A stretch of DNA of 5,624 nucleotides, taken from assembly GCA_031264605.1 (NCBI GenBank), contig JAISDQ010000144.1:1-5624 (forward strand). Direction: 5' to 3'. Positions 5,223 to 5,624 of this stretch are shown here, piece after piece (the first letter of the stretch is position 1; each line of letters opens with the position of its first letter). The DNA is from Synergistaceae bacterium. Its GTDB lineage: Bacteria > Synergistota > Synergistia > Synergistales > Synergistaceae. Below the pieces are notes generated by a model. That model did not search any database, was not told where the DNA came from, and saw only the letters and a program-made list of their open reading frames with translations. Made by a program: the position numbers and the translations under genes.

Positions 5223-5556
5223 TAAATGGTCGTCGCTTATCAAGCGCGCCAGAACCAGCGGCGAAAGATATGAGAGAGCGTGCGACGTTATCAGGGAGAT
5301 AGGGCTTGCGGCTGGCGACGTGATGAAGGACGAACCACCGGAGCGCGATATTCCTCTATACGCTTTTCAATTGGGGTTGATAAATGAAAAGATGCTTGAA
5401 GCTGACGCGGTGGAACGGGTTTTTAACCACGCCGGGCATATGGCGCTGGAGATGCTTGTCGCTACGCTTGACCCGTTCAATCTTCCGAAGGACAAAGCGG
5501 CGGTTACGCGGGCGTTCCTCGAGGGCGTCGGCGACGCGGAAGTAATACGCGCCTGA
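5164..5556 (+). CDS. Hypothetical helical acidic protein
   Basis: 130 residues; not recognised. ATG 5164 has a strong ribosome binding site, GGGAGGG (5151-5157), 6 bases upstream. The protein is predicted by eye to be mostly helical, acidic and soluble. It has an N-terminal WVDKWSSLIKRARTSGERYE region, a central Pro-rich turn (DEPPERDIPLY, about 56-66), and helices through FNHAGHMALEMLVATLDPF. No cysteine cluster, signal peptide or membrane segment is visible. Codon use (GCG, CGC, GAC, with A/T-ending alternatives) matches the primase and resolvase, so it appears to belong to the same element. Proteins of this size between replication and later genes in phages are often of unknown function; no role is proposed. 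Confidence 0.8.
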   Translation: MTRGLSFINGKLDVTEEWVDKWSSLIKRARTSGERYERACDVIREIGLAAGDVMKDEPPERDIPLYAFQLGLINEKMLEADAVERVFNHAGHMALEMLVATLDPFNLPKDKAAVTRAFLEGVGDAEVIRA

Positions 5557-5595
5557 GAAAAAGTGAAAAAACAGATGAAAAGTGGGGTGGTTTGC

Positions 5596-5624
5596 GTGGA
5601 ATCGTTCGGAAAATGGATAAAAAA
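5596..5624 (+). CDS. 5' end of a further gene, cut by the window edge
   Basis: A GTG at 5596 follows GTGGGGTGG (5582-5590) at 5 bases spacing and begins the peptide MESFGKWIKK before the window ends. In-frame ATG 5575 and GTG 5563 are alternative starts. Openings of the type FGKWIK are common in XRE-type HTH regulators, but nine or ten residues are far too few to assign a family. Confidence 0.35.

Overview
The window looks like the early/replication region of a temperate phage, prophage or phage-like integrated element in a moderately GC-rich bacterium. All convincing genes are on the + strand and tightly packed, with several four-base ATGA stop/start overlaps. No ribosomal, tRNA or host metabolic gene is present, so the host cannot be named. 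No integrase, terminase or structural gene falls inside, so the assignment to a phage rests on the combination of regulator, excisionase-like HTH protein, primase, DUF3987 helicase-like protein and RuvC-like resolvase.

Layout. Positions 2-163 are the C-terminal end of an XRE/Cro-type repressor cut by the window edge. A GC-rich hairpin with its T-tract on the minus strand (193-218) follows. An unrecognised ORF (234-863) has a body that is clearly protein-like and a last third that is not. A small winged-HTH protein of the AlpA/excisionase kind (860-1168) comes next. The core is a 519-residue primase (1170-2729) that joins an archaeo-eukaryotic PrimPol-type domain to a TOPRIM primase region. 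It overlaps a 513-residue DUF3987 helicase-like protein with a C-terminal winged helix (2726-4267). A 308-base AT-rich gap (4268-4575) is filled by many copies of TTGAC/GTCAA, mostly on a 9-bp period and arranged as nested inverted repeats about one centre near 4404. This is the best candidate for the element's replication origin or main control site. It is followed by a RuvC-like Holliday junction resolvase (4576-5064), a small basic ORF (5061-5222), an unrecognised helical acidic protein (5164-5556), and the first codons of another gene at the right edge.

How the parts may work together (inference): the primase and DUF3987 protein would form the initiation machinery, the TTGAC array would be the DNA they or a regulator bind, and the resolvase would process branched replication or recombination intermediates. 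The two features most worth following up are the nested, exactly co-centred repeat array and the fusion of two unrelated primase folds in one polypeptide.
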